Assembly (NCBI GenBank): GCA_052384575.1
Contig: JBQSUQ010000017.1
Reading direction: 5' to 3' (one strand)
DNA length: 64,000 bases
DNA from: JBQSUQ01 sp052384575
GTDB lineage: Bacteria; Pseudomonadota; Gammaproteobacteria; Enterobacterales; Pasteurellaceae
Made by a program: the position numbers and the translations under genes
In this document: piece by piece, positions 30,124-39,060 of the stretch
How the letters are laid out: every line of letters begins with the position of its first letter
Numbering within the stretch: position 1 is the first letter of the stretch
The notes under the pieces: model-generated
What the model was told of the DNA's origin: nothing
Databases searched by the model: none
Seen by the model: only the letters and a program-made list of their open reading frames with translations

Positions 30124-31146
30124 ATGATAACAGGATTAGTTTTAGGTGTTTTATTTGGTTTTGTACTGCAGCGAGGACGTTTCTGCATTACAGGCGCTTT
30201 TCGTGATATTTATGTTACAAAAAATAATAAGATGTTTGTGGCATTATTGATCGCTATTACGTTGCAATCTATCGGCTTTTTTGGCTTAAAAGAAATTGGA
30301 GTTTTACAGGTTGAGCCGGCAGAAAACTTTGCCCCTTTAGCCGTTCTTTTTGGTGCATTTGTTTTTGGTATAGGCATTGTTTTCGCTGGCGGTTGTGCGA
30401 CAGGAACTTGGTATCGAGCAGGAGAAGGATTAATTGGTAGCTGGATTGCGTTGATTTTTTATATGCTTTTCAGTGCAATGATGAGAACGGGGCCGCTTAA
30501 TAGCTTCAATGCCGCATTGCATAGTGTCCAAACCGAGCAAAAAACGATTTACCAAACCTTGAATATTTCACCTTGGATTTTGGTTACTTTACTAGCTGTG
30601 ATTACAGGTTTAGCAGTGTTACAACAATTGCGTAAGCCAAAATTAAAAGTTGCTACGTTAAAAGCAAAGAAAACGGGACTTGCACATCTTTTATTTGAAA
30701 AACGCTGGCACCCATTTGTGACCGCAATTTTAGTTGGCATTATTGCGATTATTGCTTGGCCGTTAAGCGTGGCAACAGGCAGAGAATTTGGTTTAGGTAT
30801 TACAGGCCCTTCCGCCAATATTATGCAATATTTGGTGACTGGTGACAGTAAATTTATTAATTGGGGTGTGTTTTTAGTGTTAGGTATTTTATTGGGATCT
30901 TTTATTGCTGCTAAAGGCAGTAATGAATTTCGATTCCGCGTACCAGATGTGAGAACAATTTTATTTAGTGCCTTAGGTGGCATATTAATGGGAATTGGAG
31001 CCAGCTTGGCAGGAGGTTGCTCTATTGGAAATGGTTTGGTGGAAACCTCATTTTTCTCATGGCAAGGCTGGATTTCACTACCGATTATGATTTTAGGCAC
31101 TTGGGTTGCCGCTTATTTCACGATTATTCGACCAACAAAGCGTTAA
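30124..31146 (+). CDS. YeeE/YedE (TsuA-type) thiosulfate/sulfur-compound transporter
   Basis: 340 residues and about nine hydrophobic spans in two halves. Family-typical Cys-containing motifs occur: GRFCITGAFRD near residue 19, FAGGCATGTWYRAGEG near 98, and SLAGGCSIGNGLVETS near 298. In TsuA the conserved Cys relay thiosulfate across the membrane, so inner-membrane sulfur uptake is the likely role; a selenium-related role has also been suggested for relatives. It is followed 14 bases later by a TusA-like sulfurtransferase, the standard YeeE-YeeD pairing. Start chosen by the perfect AAGGAGGT. Confidence 0.92.
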   Translation: MITGLVLGVLFGFVLQRGRFCITGAFRDIYVTKNNKMFVALLIAITLQSIGFFGLKEIGVLQVEPAENFAPLAVLFGAFVFGIGIVFAGGCATGTWYRAGEGLIGSWIALIFYMLFSAMMRTGPLNSFNAALHSVQTEQKTIYQTLNISPWILVTLLAVITGLAVLQQLRKPKLKVATLKAKKTGLAHLLFEKRWHPFVTAILVGIIAIIAWPLSVATGREFGLGITGPSANIMQYLVTGDSKFINWGVFLVLGILLGSFIAAKGSNEFRFRVPDVRTILFSALGGILMGIGASLAGGCSIGNGLVETSFFSWQGWISLPIMILGTWVAAYFTIIRPTKR

Positions 31147-31160
31147 GTTTAGGAGATTTT

Positions 31161-31382
31161 ATGCAACTGAAATTAGAAACTGCAGGATTAGTTTGCCCTT
31201 TTCCATTGATGGAGGCTAAGCAAGCCATGGATGGCTTATCTAAAGGCGATGAGCTTATTATTGAATTTGATTGCACTCAGGCGACAGAATCCATTCCCAA
31301 TTGGGCGGCTGAGGAAGGCTATGAAGTAACACATTTTGAACAACTTGACGAAGCTAAATGGCAAATAATTGTTGTTAAATAA
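31161..31382 (+). CDS. TusA/YeeD-family sulfur carrier
   Basis: 73 residues from the ATG at 31161, preceded by AGGAGATTTT. The CPFP motif (Cys at residue 12 in AGLVCPFPLMEAK) is the CPxP sulfur-accepting site of TusA/SirA proteins. The rest (GDELIIEFDCTQATESIPNW) fits the two-layer alpha/beta fold. By pairing with the upstream transporter it probably accepts incoming sulfane sulfur as a persulfide and passes it on in the cytosol. The start is set by the ribosome site; a longer frame overlapping the transporter is not supported. Confidence 0.93.
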   Translation: MQLKLETAGLVCPFPLMEAKQAMDGLSKGDELIIEFDCTQATESIPNWAAEEGYEVTHFEQLDEAKWQIIVVK

Positions 31383-31393
31383 CTTTCATCCCG

Positions 31394-31456
31394 AAAGTGC
31401 GGTGGAAAAATCCAGATTTTTTCTGAAAAGAAAAGTTGCAGATTTTCACCGCACTT
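31394..31456. terminator. Long uptake-signal inverted pair after the sulfur genes
   Basis: AAAGTGCGGTGGAAAA (31394 on) and TTTTCACCGCACTTT (to about 31458) form inverted arms with an internal smaller hairpin, a likely terminator before rsmE. Confidence 0.6.
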
Positions 31457-31496
31457 TGTTTTATCATAAACATTATTTGTTTATGTGAACCACATT

Positions 31497-32228
31497 ATGC
31501 GTATTCCAAGAATTTATCATCCCGAATCCTTACAACATCAAACCACTTGTCAATTAAGCGAAGATGCCGCAAACCATGTGGGTCGCGTATTGCGTATGCA
31601 AGCTGGCGAACAACTTGAATTGTTTGATGGCTCAAACCATATTTATTCTGCGGTGATTACGCAAGCCAGTAAGAAATCTGTTGAAGTGGCAATTCAAAAT
31701 AGGCAAATAGATGATAGAGAAAGCTCGCTCAAGATTCATTTGGGGCAAGTGATTTCACGTGGCGAGCGTATGGAATTTACGATTCAAAAATCGGTGGAAT
31801 TGGGTGTAAATGTGATTACGCCTTTATGGTCTGAGCGTTGTGGTGTCAAACTTGATGCAGAGCGAATGGAGAAGAAAATCCAACAATGGCAAAAGATTGC
31901 GATTGCCGCTTGTGAGCAATGTGGTCGTAATATGGTGCCAGAAATCCGCCCGATGATGAAATTGCAAGATTGGTGTGCAGAGGAGGATGAGACGTTAAAA
32001 TTGAATTTACATCCTCGCGCTCAGTATTCCATTAAAGATTTACCTGACATTCCAGTGCAAGGCGTTCGATTGCTGATCGGTTCCGAAGGCGGTTTATCAC
32101 CACAAGAAATTGCCTTAACAGAGCAACAAGGTTTTACTGAAGTGTTGCTTGGGCCAAGGGTTCTGCGCACAGAAACAGCCGCGTTGACAGCTATTACCGC
32201 TTTGCAGGTTTGTTTTGGTGATTTGTAG
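31497..32228 (+). CDS. rsmE: 16S rRNA (uracil-1498-N3)-methyltransferase
   Basis: 243 residues from the ATG beginning [12 protein letters not shown]. It is a SPOUT-class knotted methyltransferase that makes m3U1498 in the decoding region of the 30S subunit using SAM. Residues 1-70 are the PUA-like RNA-binding domain ([19 protein letters not shown]). The catalytic domain includes [30 protein letters not shown] and the knot motifs [13 protein letters not shown] and [16 protein letters not shown]. It closely resembles the H. influenzae enzyme as I remember it. A four-codon longer start (31485) lacks support. Confidence 0.96.
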   Translation: MRIPRIYHPESLQHQTTCQLSEDAANHVGRVLRMQAGEQLELFDGSNHIYSAVITQASKKSVEVAIQNRQIDDRESSLKIHLGQVISRGERMEFTIQKSVELGVNVITPLWSERCGVKLDAERMEKKIQQWQKIAIAACEQCGRNMVPEIRPMMKLQDWCAEEDETLKLNLHPRAQYSIKDLPDIPVQGVRLLIGSEGGLSPQEIALTEQQGFTEVLLGPRVLRTETAALTAITALQVCFGDL

Positions 32229-32244
32229 GATTATCCTAGAAAAA

Positions 32245-32276
32245 TAAGGCGAATTGCAATGGCGGTTCGCCTTTTA
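32245..32276 (+). terminator. Terminator after rsmE
   Basis: AAGGCGAA...TTCGCCTTTT hairpin, with an internal mismatch-containing loop, follows the rsmE stop. Confidence 0.7.
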
Positions 32277-32333
32277 TATTAGGTGATTTTTTCGTATAAT
32301 AGACAGATTTTCAGGCTAATGATAGAAGACAAA

Positions 32334-33242
32334 ATGATGACAAAATTTAACATAAAAACCTTCCAAGGAATGATCCTTGCTTTACAAGATTACTGGGCAA
32401 ACCAAGGCTGTGTGATTGTTCAGCCATTTGATATGGAAGTGGGGGCGGGAACTTCTCACCCAATGACTTGCTTGAAAGCCCTAGGCCCTGAGCCAATGGC
32501 GTCGGCGTATGTGCAACCATCACGCCGCCCGACAGACGGTCGCTACGGCGAAAACCCAAACCGTTTGCAACACTACTACCAATTCCAAGTAGTAATCAAA
32601 CCGTCGCCAGATAACATTCAAGAACTCTATTTAGACAGCTTAAAAATGCTCGGTTTCGACCCAACCCAAAACGACATTCGTTTCGTGGAAGACAACTGGG
32701 AAAACCCAACACTAGGGGCGTGGGGCTTAGGCTGGGAAGTGTGGTTAAACGGAATGGAAGTGACCCAATTTACCTACTTCCAACAAGTCGGTGGTTTAGA
32801 ATGCAAACCCGTAACAGGTGAAATCACTTACGGTTTAGAACGCTTGGCGATGTACATTCAAGGCGTGGACAGCGTGTACGATCTCGTGTGGTCAGACGGT
32901 CCATTAGGCAAAACCACTTACGGCGATGTATTCCACCAAAACGAAGTGGAGCAATCCACCTACAACTTCGAATACGCCAACACCGATTTCTTATTCTACT
33001 GTTTCGACCAATACGAAAAAGAAGCCAGCGAACTCTTAGCATTGGAAAAACCACTGCCGTTGCCAGCTTACGAACGTATTTTAAAAGCAGCACACAGCTT
33101 CAACTTGCTCGACGCACGCAAAGCGATTTCCGTCACCGAACGCCAACGCTACATCTTACGCATCCGTGCCTTAACCAAAGGCGTTGCCGAAGCGTACTAC
33201 GCTAGCCGTGAAGCGTTAGGGTTCCCTGGCTGTAAGAAATAA
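32334..33242 (+). CDS. glyQ: Glycine-tRNA ligase alpha subunit
   Basis: 302 residues from the first of two ATGs ([12 protein letters not shown]), matching the family length; a longer frame from 32283 adds unconserved residues. It is the catalytic subunit of the bacterial alpha2beta2 glycyl-tRNA synthetase. Class II motifs are clear: [71 protein letters not shown] and [18 protein letters not shown]. Codon use is richer in G and C than the small genes downstream. Unusually, its partner glyS is 3.7 kb away behind six small genes. Confidence 0.98.
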   Translation: MMTKFNIKTFQGMILALQDYWANQGCVIVQPFDMEVGAGTSHPMTCLKALGPEPMASAYVQPSRRPTDGRYGENPNRLQHYYQFQVVIKPSPDNIQELYLDSLKMLGFDPTQNDIRFVEDNWENPTLGAWGLGWEVWLNGMEVTQFTYFQQVGGLECKPVTGEITYGLERLAMYIQGVDSVYDLVWSDGPLGKTTYGDVFHQNEVEQSTYNFEYANTDFLFYCFDQYEKEASELLALEKPLPLPAYERILKAAHSFNLLDARKAISVTERQRYILRIRALTKGVAEAYYASREALGFPGCKK

Positions 33243-33264
33243 TATATCCCAAAGGAGAATTAAG

Positions 33265-33954
33265 ATGAAAACGATGAATAAGCTCATAATCGCAATGCCA
33301 TTTATATTGTCTGCTTGTGCAGACTTTTCAACTGGTTCTCCTTTTAAATGGCGTCCTTATTTAGATATCGATAATTCGATACAGTATATGGACTTTATGG
33401 AAAGGGTTTTATCAGATGAGGAAAAGGGAAAAATAAATATTTCTTATGGCTCGGCGATTCAAAAGGGCACATTTGGTGGTTTAGATACTTTTAGAACCAT
33501 AGGTGATTTTTATCCACTTGTTGATCAGGATAAGTATGCCATGGGGGCTATTTTTCTTGTTGATAAAAAATCACTCAATCCTTATGCAGAACAAGATGCA
33601 AAAATATTAGCTTCTACAAAAGAATTGGATTTCTATGATTTTGGCAAAGGTCGAATTGGGCGAGCTAAGTTTTTAGCAAGTAATAAGTTATGTACTGATT
33701 TTAAATCAGCTAAAGGCGTGAAAATCAATATTGCAACTACATACTATACTGACTATGAAAATTATTATGCTAGTCAAATTAGTGCAATATTGAATACAAA
33801 AGGTATCAGCAATTTAAAATATGAACCTTATTTTAGTTTTACAAATAAAAAAATTGAGCAAGAACATAGAAATGAAGAATATAAAATTGGACGTGAAGTT
33901 GCAGAGAGAAATTTAAAAGAACGAATTGCATTATTACATTTTATTTGTAACTAG
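33265..33954 (+). CDS. Predicted lipoprotein of unknown function
   Basis: 229 residues. AGGAG lies eight bases before the ATG. The N-terminus (MKTMNKLIIAMPFILSACA) ends in an LSAC lipobox with Cys at residue 18, so a membrane lipoprotein is predicted. The mature part has no motif I recognise; it contains GGLDTFRTIGDFYPLVDQD, three further Cys including the last-but-one residue, and a basic helical C-terminus. It follows glyQ by 22 bases, so it may be read from the same transcript. Base composition is clearly more AT-rich than glyQ, suggesting separate ancestry. Confidence 0.85.
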   Translation: MKTMNKLIIAMPFILSACADFSTGSPFKWRPYLDIDNSIQYMDFMERVLSDEEKGKINISYGSAIQKGTFGGLDTFRTIGDFYPLVDQDKYAMGAIFLVDKKSLNPYAEQDAKILASTKELDFYDFGKGRIGRAKFLASNKLCTDFKSAKGVKINIATTYYTDYENYYASQISAILNTKGISNLKYEPYFSFTNKKIEQEHRNEEYKIGREVAERNLKERIALLHFICN

Positions 33955-34018
33955 ATGTTAAACATAAAAAATCATCAGTGTATAAGTCATTCAATTAACA
34001 TAACAAAATGGTATAAAA

Positions 34019-34672
34019 ATGGGCGATTATCAATATCCAAAAGACATTTATACGGAAACAGAGCCAGATGTAAACACATTGGCAAATTTGGGACCACTTG
34101 CGCCAATGGCTGGTATTTGGGAAGGTAAACGTGGTTTGGATATTAATCCAAAAGCGGAAGGTCCAGAGAAAGATCCTTACATTGAACATATTGAATTACA
34201 ACCTATTGATGCACAGGCAAATGGTCCACAGTTGTTTTATGGTTTGCGTTACCACACCCGAATTGTGCAGCCAAATGAAGTGGAAACCTTCCATGATCAA
34301 GTAGGTTATTGGTTATGGGAACCTGCGACGGGCAATATTTTGTTCACATTAAGTATTCCTCGTGGGCAAACAGTGATGGCGGTCGGGAATGCAGCACCAG
34401 ATGCGAAAACATTTACGGTAAAAGCGGTTAGAGGTTCATTAACAAATGGAATTATTTCAAATCCATTTATTGAACAAAATTTCCGTACGGATAGTTATGA
34501 AATCACAGTGAAAATTAACGATGACGGAACTTGGTCTTATGAGCAAAATACCGTACTCGTGGTGCCAAATTATCCAGATCCGTTTAATCATACTGACAGA
34601 AATCGCTTAACCAAAATTGCGGAACCTACACCAAATCCTACGGCGTTGGCTGCAATGAAAGAACAAAACTAA
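34019..34672 (+). CDS. Haem-binding beta-barrel (nitrobindin/FABP-like) family protein
   Basis: 217 residues without a signal peptide. The segment PLAPMAGIWEGKRGLD near residues 27-42 is the GxWxG-type motif at the barrel mouth of nitrobindin-like proteins (THAP4 C-terminal domain family). YGLRYHTRIVQ, FHDQVGYWLWEP and ILFTLSIPRGQTVMAVG are strand pairs in the same family. In nitrobindins the barrel binds haem and detoxifies nitric oxide or peroxynitrite; whether this protein keeps the haem-ligating His is not something I can settle. It stands alone, with 64 bases before it. Cytosolic location is inferred. Confidence 0.78.
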   Translation: MGDYQYPKDIYTETEPDVNTLANLGPLAPMAGIWEGKRGLDINPKAEGPEKDPYIEHIELQPIDAQANGPQLFYGLRYHTRIVQPNEVETFHDQVGYWLWEPATGNILFTLSIPRGQTVMAVGNAAPDAKTFTVKAVRGSLTNGIISNPFIEQNFRTDSYEITVKINDDGTWSYEQNTVLVVPNYPDPFNHTDRNRLTKIAEPTPNPTALAAMKEQN

Positions 34673-34711
34673 TGGTTTTTTGACCGCACTTTGAGAATAT
34701 AGGGAAATAAA

Positions 34712-34978
34712 ATGACAAAACCCGTACTCTTTTTCGCTGAGCTCTGCCCCGATACCGTTCCGTTCGTGGCAGAACTCAACCGCTTAAAAGTGGAATATGA
34801 AGCGGTGGAAATTATGTCTTCAATGGCAAATTTCAAACGCTTTCTGAAATTGCGTGATCATCACCCCGCTTTTACCAACGCCAAAGCTAACGGTTATATC
34901 GGCATTCCTGCGTTGTTGCTAGCAGATGAACGAGTGATTTTGGATTTGAACGAACTCAGCACCTTATTTGCAAAATAG
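34712..34978 (+). CDS. Small glutaredoxin-like (thioredoxin-fold) protein
   Basis: 88 residues. The layout resembles glutaredoxins: VLFFAELCPDTVPFVAELNRLKVEYEAVEI at the N-terminus and GIPALLLADERVILD, with the cis-Pro, near residue 65. The usual CPxC site is reduced to a single Cys followed by Pro (ELCPDT), so a monothiol or redox-inactive glutathione-binding role is possible. It is nine bases upstream of a glutathione S-transferase gene and surely cotranscribed, suggesting a shared glutathione-linked function. An uptake signal (34682-34690) lies just upstream. Confidence 0.8.
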   Translation: MTKPVLFFAELCPDTVPFVAELNRLKVEYEAVEIMSSMANFKRFLKLRDHHPAFTNAKANGYIGIPALLLADERVILDLNELSTLFAK

Positions 34979-34987
34979 GAGCAAAAA

Positions 34988-35611
34988 ATGAAACTCTGGC
35001 ATTCCACCACAAGCCCGTATGTCCGCAAAGTGATGGCGGTGATTAAACATCATCAACTGGACAATCAAATTGAATTGCAAACCATTCAATCGTCGTTTGA
35101 TCCGAACTCGCCCCATAACCAAGACAATCCGCTTGGGCGAGTGCCGGCGTTACAACTGGATAACGGCGACTGGCTTTACAACAGCCAAGTGATTGCGGAA
35201 TATCTCGATCATCTCGGGGCGAACGGTCAGCCAGAAAAATTGCTTCTGCCACTCAATAGCCAACGTTGGAAAGTGCTACAACTGCACGCCTTAACCGATG
35301 GTATTATGGAAAACACCTTGCCTGTAATTTCTGAACGTCTGCTCCGCCCCGAAAACGAATGGTGGACAGCTCGCCATCAGCAATTAACGGAGCGAAATAT
35401 CCGCAGTTTCAACGAGTTAGCGCATTCTCTTGAATCTTTCGGCGATGAACTAAATTTAGGCACGATTTCTGCCGTATGCGTGATTGATTGGTATGTAATG
35501 CGAGCGGAAAAACTTGGCGTAAATCTAAACGAAATTACACCGCACTTGGTCGATTGGGCGAAAAAAATGAATGCAAAATATCCAGCCTTGGGGGAAACAC
35601 AGCCGAAGTAG
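34988..35611 (+). CDS. Glutathione S-transferase family protein
   Basis: 207 residues. The N-terminal thioredoxin-fold domain starts MKLWHSTTSPYVRKVMAVIKHHQL with the Ser-Pro-Tyr-Val-Arg-Lys pattern of YibF/beta-like bacterial transferases, then NPLGRVPALQLDNGDWLYNSQVIAEYLDHL, containing the cis-Pro and the Gln/Ser glutathione contact. An all-helical C-terminal domain follows from about residue 85. It would conjugate or reduce with glutathione in the cytosol; the substrate is unknown. AGGAGC lies just upstream, and the gene follows its small partner by nine bases. Confidence 0.92.
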   Translation: MKLWHSTTSPYVRKVMAVIKHHQLDNQIELQTIQSSFDPNSPHNQDNPLGRVPALQLDNGDWLYNSQVIAEYLDHLGANGQPEKLLLPLNSQRWKVLQLHALTDGIMENTLPVISERLLRPENEWWTARHQQLTERNIRSFNELAHSLESFGDELNLGTISAVCVIDWYVMRAEKLGVNLNEITPHLVDWAKKMNAKYPALGETQPK

Positions 35612-35627
35612 TTGGCTTGCTACAAAA

Positions 35628-36143
35628 ATGAAGAAATTTTCATCTATTTTATTTATTAGCATTCTGTTATCAGCATGTTCAATGAGTGATACAGAAATTC
35701 GTTCTTTATATGCTAAACGTTATGCTCAACCTGATGAATATGTTGCTCAATTTTCTAAAGAAATCGAGGGATTATCGGTCGAACAGCTTGCAATCAATGG
35801 AGCGAAAAAAGATAAAGCTGAAATGAATGGTAAGAAACGCATGTCATTAGGCGGTCATTTATATATTGAAGATGTCAAGGCAAGAAAACATCAAGTTATT
35901 TATGAGTATTCATTTGAGTCAATTTGGTGGAATAATTTGAATAATATTGAGAAAAGTGCTCTTCAGAATAATATGCAAAAAGATTTGATTTATCGTACTT
36001 GTTCTTTGAGGACTGTCGCATTAGCTCAAGAAAAAGGTTTAGAAGAAAGCCATCAGTATTATTATGATTACCCAAATAAATTATTCGCATTTGAATTAAA
36101 AACGAATAAGCAAATTTGTTTAGAAAATGGTTTTAAAAGATAA
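35628..36143 (+). CDS. Predicted lipoprotein of unknown function
   Basis: 171 residues from the ATG at 35628, which gives a clean signal peptide (MKKFSSILFISILLSACSM) with an LSAC lipobox and Cys at residue 17. A start at 35571 would overlap the transferase gene and bury the signal. No good ribosome site is visible. The mature domain has KEIEGLSVEQLAINGAKK and two later Cys (CSLRT, QICLENG). No family recognised. AT-rich like the two other lipoprotein genes in the glyQ-glyS gap. Confidence 0.8.
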   Translation: MKKFSSILFISILLSACSMSDTEIRSLYAKRYAQPDEYVAQFSKEIEGLSVEQLAINGAKKDKAEMNGKKRMSLGGHLYIEDVKARKHQVIYEYSFESIWWNNLNNIEKSALQNNMQKDLIYRTCSLRTVALAQEKGLEESHQYYYDYPNKLFAFELKTNKQICLENGFKR

Positions 36144-36244
36144 AATTTAATTATGGAGAAAAGACCACTAGGAGTCCACGAACGACTGCTAATAAATAAA
36201 TCAAGGTCCTTGGTTAGATACAAAATTTCTCAGGAGAATAATAT

Positions 36245-36931
36245 ATGAACTTAATTAAGATTAGCTTAGCCATTGTGCCTATAGTGTTAGTATCTTCCTG
36301 TACCCAATTTGAGAGATTTAGTACAGATAAGGTTCTACCAGATACATTAGGAAATAATATATCTCGACTTAAGATAACAACAAATTTGAAGGATGTATTT
36401 ATTATACCTAATAAAGATTGTATCAGTATTTCAGATAATGTTTTTTATATAAACAATACATTCCCAAAAAGAACTACTGAAGGATGGTCTATATGGTCTG
36501 GCTGGTCAAAGGCTCCCTTTGAAGAAAATAAAAAGAAAGCGGTTGGAATGCCTAGTATTTCTTTACAAGATTTAAGTGAAAAATATGGAGTGCAGTTCAC
36601 AGATAAAACATATATATCAAACGAATATAAATTAGAACCAAACAAAGCTTATACTATATTTATCAAAACATTCGGGAAGACTATAAATTTATTATTTAAT
36701 AATCCTGAGGATGTATATGGATTTGGTATGTATTTTACTCCAAAGGCTAACGTTGATTATCAACTAATCATACAAAGTGATGTTAGCCATTCAACACATT
36801 GGACTAGCGCTACCCAAGCTAATACAAGCTCAACTTATACTTATAGTTATAAGTTATTCGATATTACCAATAGTACTGTAAAACGAGTAGATCCAGAAAT
36901 ATTTGGTCGAGCGTTTGGATGCAAAAAATAA
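36245..36931 (+). CDS. Predicted lipoprotein of unknown function
   Basis: 228 residues, ATG preceded by AGGAG at a nine-base spacing. The signal peptide (MNLIKISLAIVPIVLVSSCT) has a VSSC lipobox with Cys at residue 19. The mature part is aromatic-rich (EGWSIWSGWSKAPF near residues 80-93) and Ser/Thr-rich late on (SHSTHWTSATQANTSST), ending in Cys-Lys-Lys. I recognise no family. About 100 gene-free bases lie before it, and it ends 25 bases before glyS. AT-rich composition contrasts with glyS. Confidence 0.82.
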   Translation: MNLIKISLAIVPIVLVSSCTQFERFSTDKVLPDTLGNNISRLKITTNLKDVFIIPNKDCISISDNVFYINNTFPKRTTEGWSIWSGWSKAPFEENKKKAVGMPSISLQDLSEKYGVQFTDKTYISNEYKLEPNKAYTIFIKTFGKTINLLFNNPEDVYGFGMYFTPKANVDYQLIIQSDVSHSTHWTSATQANTSSTYTYSYKLFDITNSTVKRVDPEIFGRAFGCKK

Positions 36932-36956
36932 ATTAATTTATTCATAGAGAACAAAA

Positions 36957-39023
36957 ATGACAACACAAAACTTCCTAGCCGAGATCGGCACTGAAGAGCT
37001 GCCACCGAAGGCACTCAAAAAATTAGCGACTGCGTTTGCAGAGAATGTTGAATTAGAACTTAACCAAGCAGGCTTATCGTTCGAAAAAGTCGAATGGTTT
37101 GCGGCACCTCGTCGTTTGGCGGTGAAGGTGTTGGGCTTAGCGACGAGCCAGCCGAGTAAGCAGGTTGAAAAACGTGGGCCTGCGGTGTCGGCGGCGTTTG
37201 ATGCCGAAGGTAAGCCGACCAAGGCAGCGGAAGGCTGGGCGAAAGGCTGTGGCATTTCCGTTGAACAGGCGGAACGCATTGCGACGGATAAAGGCGAATG
37301 GTTGGTGCATCGTGCAACGATCGAAGGGCAGCCGACCAAAAACTTGCTGAAAGATATTGTGGCGAATGCCTTGGCGAAATTGCCTATTCCAAAACCAATG
37401 CGTTGGGCAGATAAAACGGTACAGTTTATTCGCCCTGTTCACACGGTGACGATGTTGCTGGGCGATGAGTTAATTGCGGGCGAAATTTTAGGTGTAGAGA
37501 GCGGTCGCACCATTCGTGGGCATCGTTTCTTAGGCGAACGTCAATTTGAGATTACTCACGCCGATCAATATCCGCAATTGTTAGCGGAAAAAGGCTCTGT
37601 GATTGCCGACTTCAACCAACGCCGTGCAATGATCTTGGCGAAATCGCAAGAAAAAGCCACCGCATTGGGCGGTATTGCCGATATTGAAGACGATTTACTT
37701 GATGAAGTCACTTCACTCGTTGAATATCCAAATGTATTAGCAGCGAAATTTGAAGAGCGTTTCCTTGCCGTGCCTGCGGAAGCCTTAGTTTATACTATGA
37801 AAGGCGACCAAAAGTATTTCCCAATTTACGATAAAGACGGCAAATTGTTGCCGCACTTTATTTTTGTGTCGAACATCAATCCAGAAGATCCAAGCAAAAT
37901 CATTGAAGGGAACGAAAAAGTGGTTCGTCCACGTTTAACCGATGCGGAATTTTTCTTCAAAACTGACTTAAAACAGCGTTTGGAAGATCAATTACCACGT
38001 TTAGAAACCGTGCTATTCCAACAACAACTTGGTACCTTGCGTGATAAAACCGCTCGTATTGAGCAACTGGCTGGCGAAATTGCCAAACAAATCGGAGCGA
38101 GTGAGACCAAAGCTAAACGTGCAGGCTTGCTGTCAAAATGCGATTTGATGACCAATATGGTGTTTGAATTTACCGACACCCAAGGCGTAATGGGAATGCA
38201 CTACGCCCGCCACGATGGCGAAGACGAAGAAGTGGCTGTGGCATTGAACGAGCAATATATGCCACGTTTTGCCGGCGATGAATTGCCGAAATCCTTGGTG
38301 GCAAGCAGCGTTGCCTTAGCGGATAAATTCGACACGCTCACAGGCATTTTCGGTATCGGACAGCAGCCAAAAGGCAGTGCCGATCCGTTCGCTCTACGCC
38401 GTGCGGCACTCGGTGCGTTACGCATTATCGTAGAGAAAAATTTACCGCTTGATCTGAGCGATTTAGTGCAAAAATCTGCCATATTGTTTGGCGAGAAACT
38501 CACTAATAAAAATGTGGTTGAAGAAGTGGTGGACTTTATGCTCGGACGTTTCCGTGCGTGGTATCAAGACGAAGGAATCGCTGTGGACGTGATCCAAGCG
38601 GTCTTGGCTCGTCGTCCGACCAAGCCGTCTGATTTCGATGCCCGTGTGCGTGCTGTGTCGCATTTCCGTAGCTTAGATGCAGCGGAAGCCTTGGCGGCAG
38701 CGAACAAACGTGTGAGCAACATTCTAGCTAAAGCGGACATTGCAATTGGTGCCGTTGATCTTGCCGCTTGCGTGGAACCTGCGGAGAAATCCTTGGCGGA
38801 AAGCGTTTTAGCGTTGGAAAAAGACGTTCAGCCATTGATTGCCAACGGCGATTACACGGCGGTGTTGGATAAATTAGCTAGCCTGCGTCAGCCTGTGGAT
38901 AACTTCTTCGACAACGTAATGGTGAATGCGGACGATCCGAAACTTCGCCAAAACCGTCTAGCGATTTTGAATGCGTTGCAGAACTTGTTCTTGCAAGTGG
39001 CGGATATTTCGTTGTTGCAATAA
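36957..39023 (+). CDS. glyS: Glycine-tRNA ligase beta subunit
   Basis: 688 residues, the family length. The subunit binds tRNA-Gly and is required for aminoacylation with GlyQ. The start [23 protein letters not shown] is the family N-terminus. Further blocks are [67 protein letters not shown], the HD-like region [25 protein letters not shown], and the C-terminal anticodon-binding-like DALR region ending [13 protein letters not shown]. Composition matches glyQ and not the intervening lipoprotein genes. Confidence 0.98.
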   Translation: MTTQNFLAEIGTEELPPKALKKLATAFAENVELELNQAGLSFEKVEWFAAPRRLAVKVLGLATSQPSKQVEKRGPAVSAAFDAEGKPTKAAEGWAKGCGISVEQAERIATDKGEWLVHRATIEGQPTKNLLKDIVANALAKLPIPKPMRWADKTVQFIRPVHTVTMLLGDELIAGEILGVESGRTIRGHRFLGERQFEITHADQYPQLLAEKGSVIADFNQRRAMILAKSQEKATALGGIADIEDDLLDEVTSLVEYPNVLAAKFEERFLAVPAEALVYTMKGDQKYFPIYDKDGKLLPHFIFVSNINPEDPSKIIEGNEKVVRPRLTDAEFFFKTDLKQRLEDQLPRLETVLFQQQLGTLRDKTARIEQLAGEIAKQIGASETKAKRAGLLSKCDLMTNMVFEFTDTQGVMGMHYARHDGEDEEVAVALNEQYMPRFAGDELPKSLVASSVALADKFDTLTGIFGIGQQPKGSADPFALRRAALGALRIIVEKNLPLDLSDLVQKSAILFGEKLTNKNVVEEVVDFMLGRFRAWYQDEGIAVDVIQAVLARRPTKPSDFDARVRAVSHFRSLDAAEALAAANKRVSNILAKADIAIGAVDLAACVEPAEKSLAESVLALEKDVQPLIANGDYTAVLDKLASLRQPVDNFFDNVMVNADDPKLRQNRLAILNALQNLFLQVADISLLQ

Positions 39024-39027
39024 TGAG

Positions 39028-39060
39028 AAAAAAGGCTTGGTTATCCAAGCCTTTTTTGTT
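39028..39060. terminator. Bidirectional terminator between glyS and pepP
   Basis: A 13-bp perfect stem (AAAAAAGGCTTGG / CCAAGCCTTTTTT) with a four-base loop lies between convergent genes. It overlaps the end of the pepP region and serves both directions. Confidence 0.92.

Noticed and set aside
32347..33205. Several frames on both strands opposite glyQ
   Set aside because: They lie wholly inside the conserved glyQ gene and are shadows created by its GC-richer codons.
37060..38663. Minus-strand frames opposite glyS
   Set aside because: Shadow frames within a conserved essential gene, no homology.
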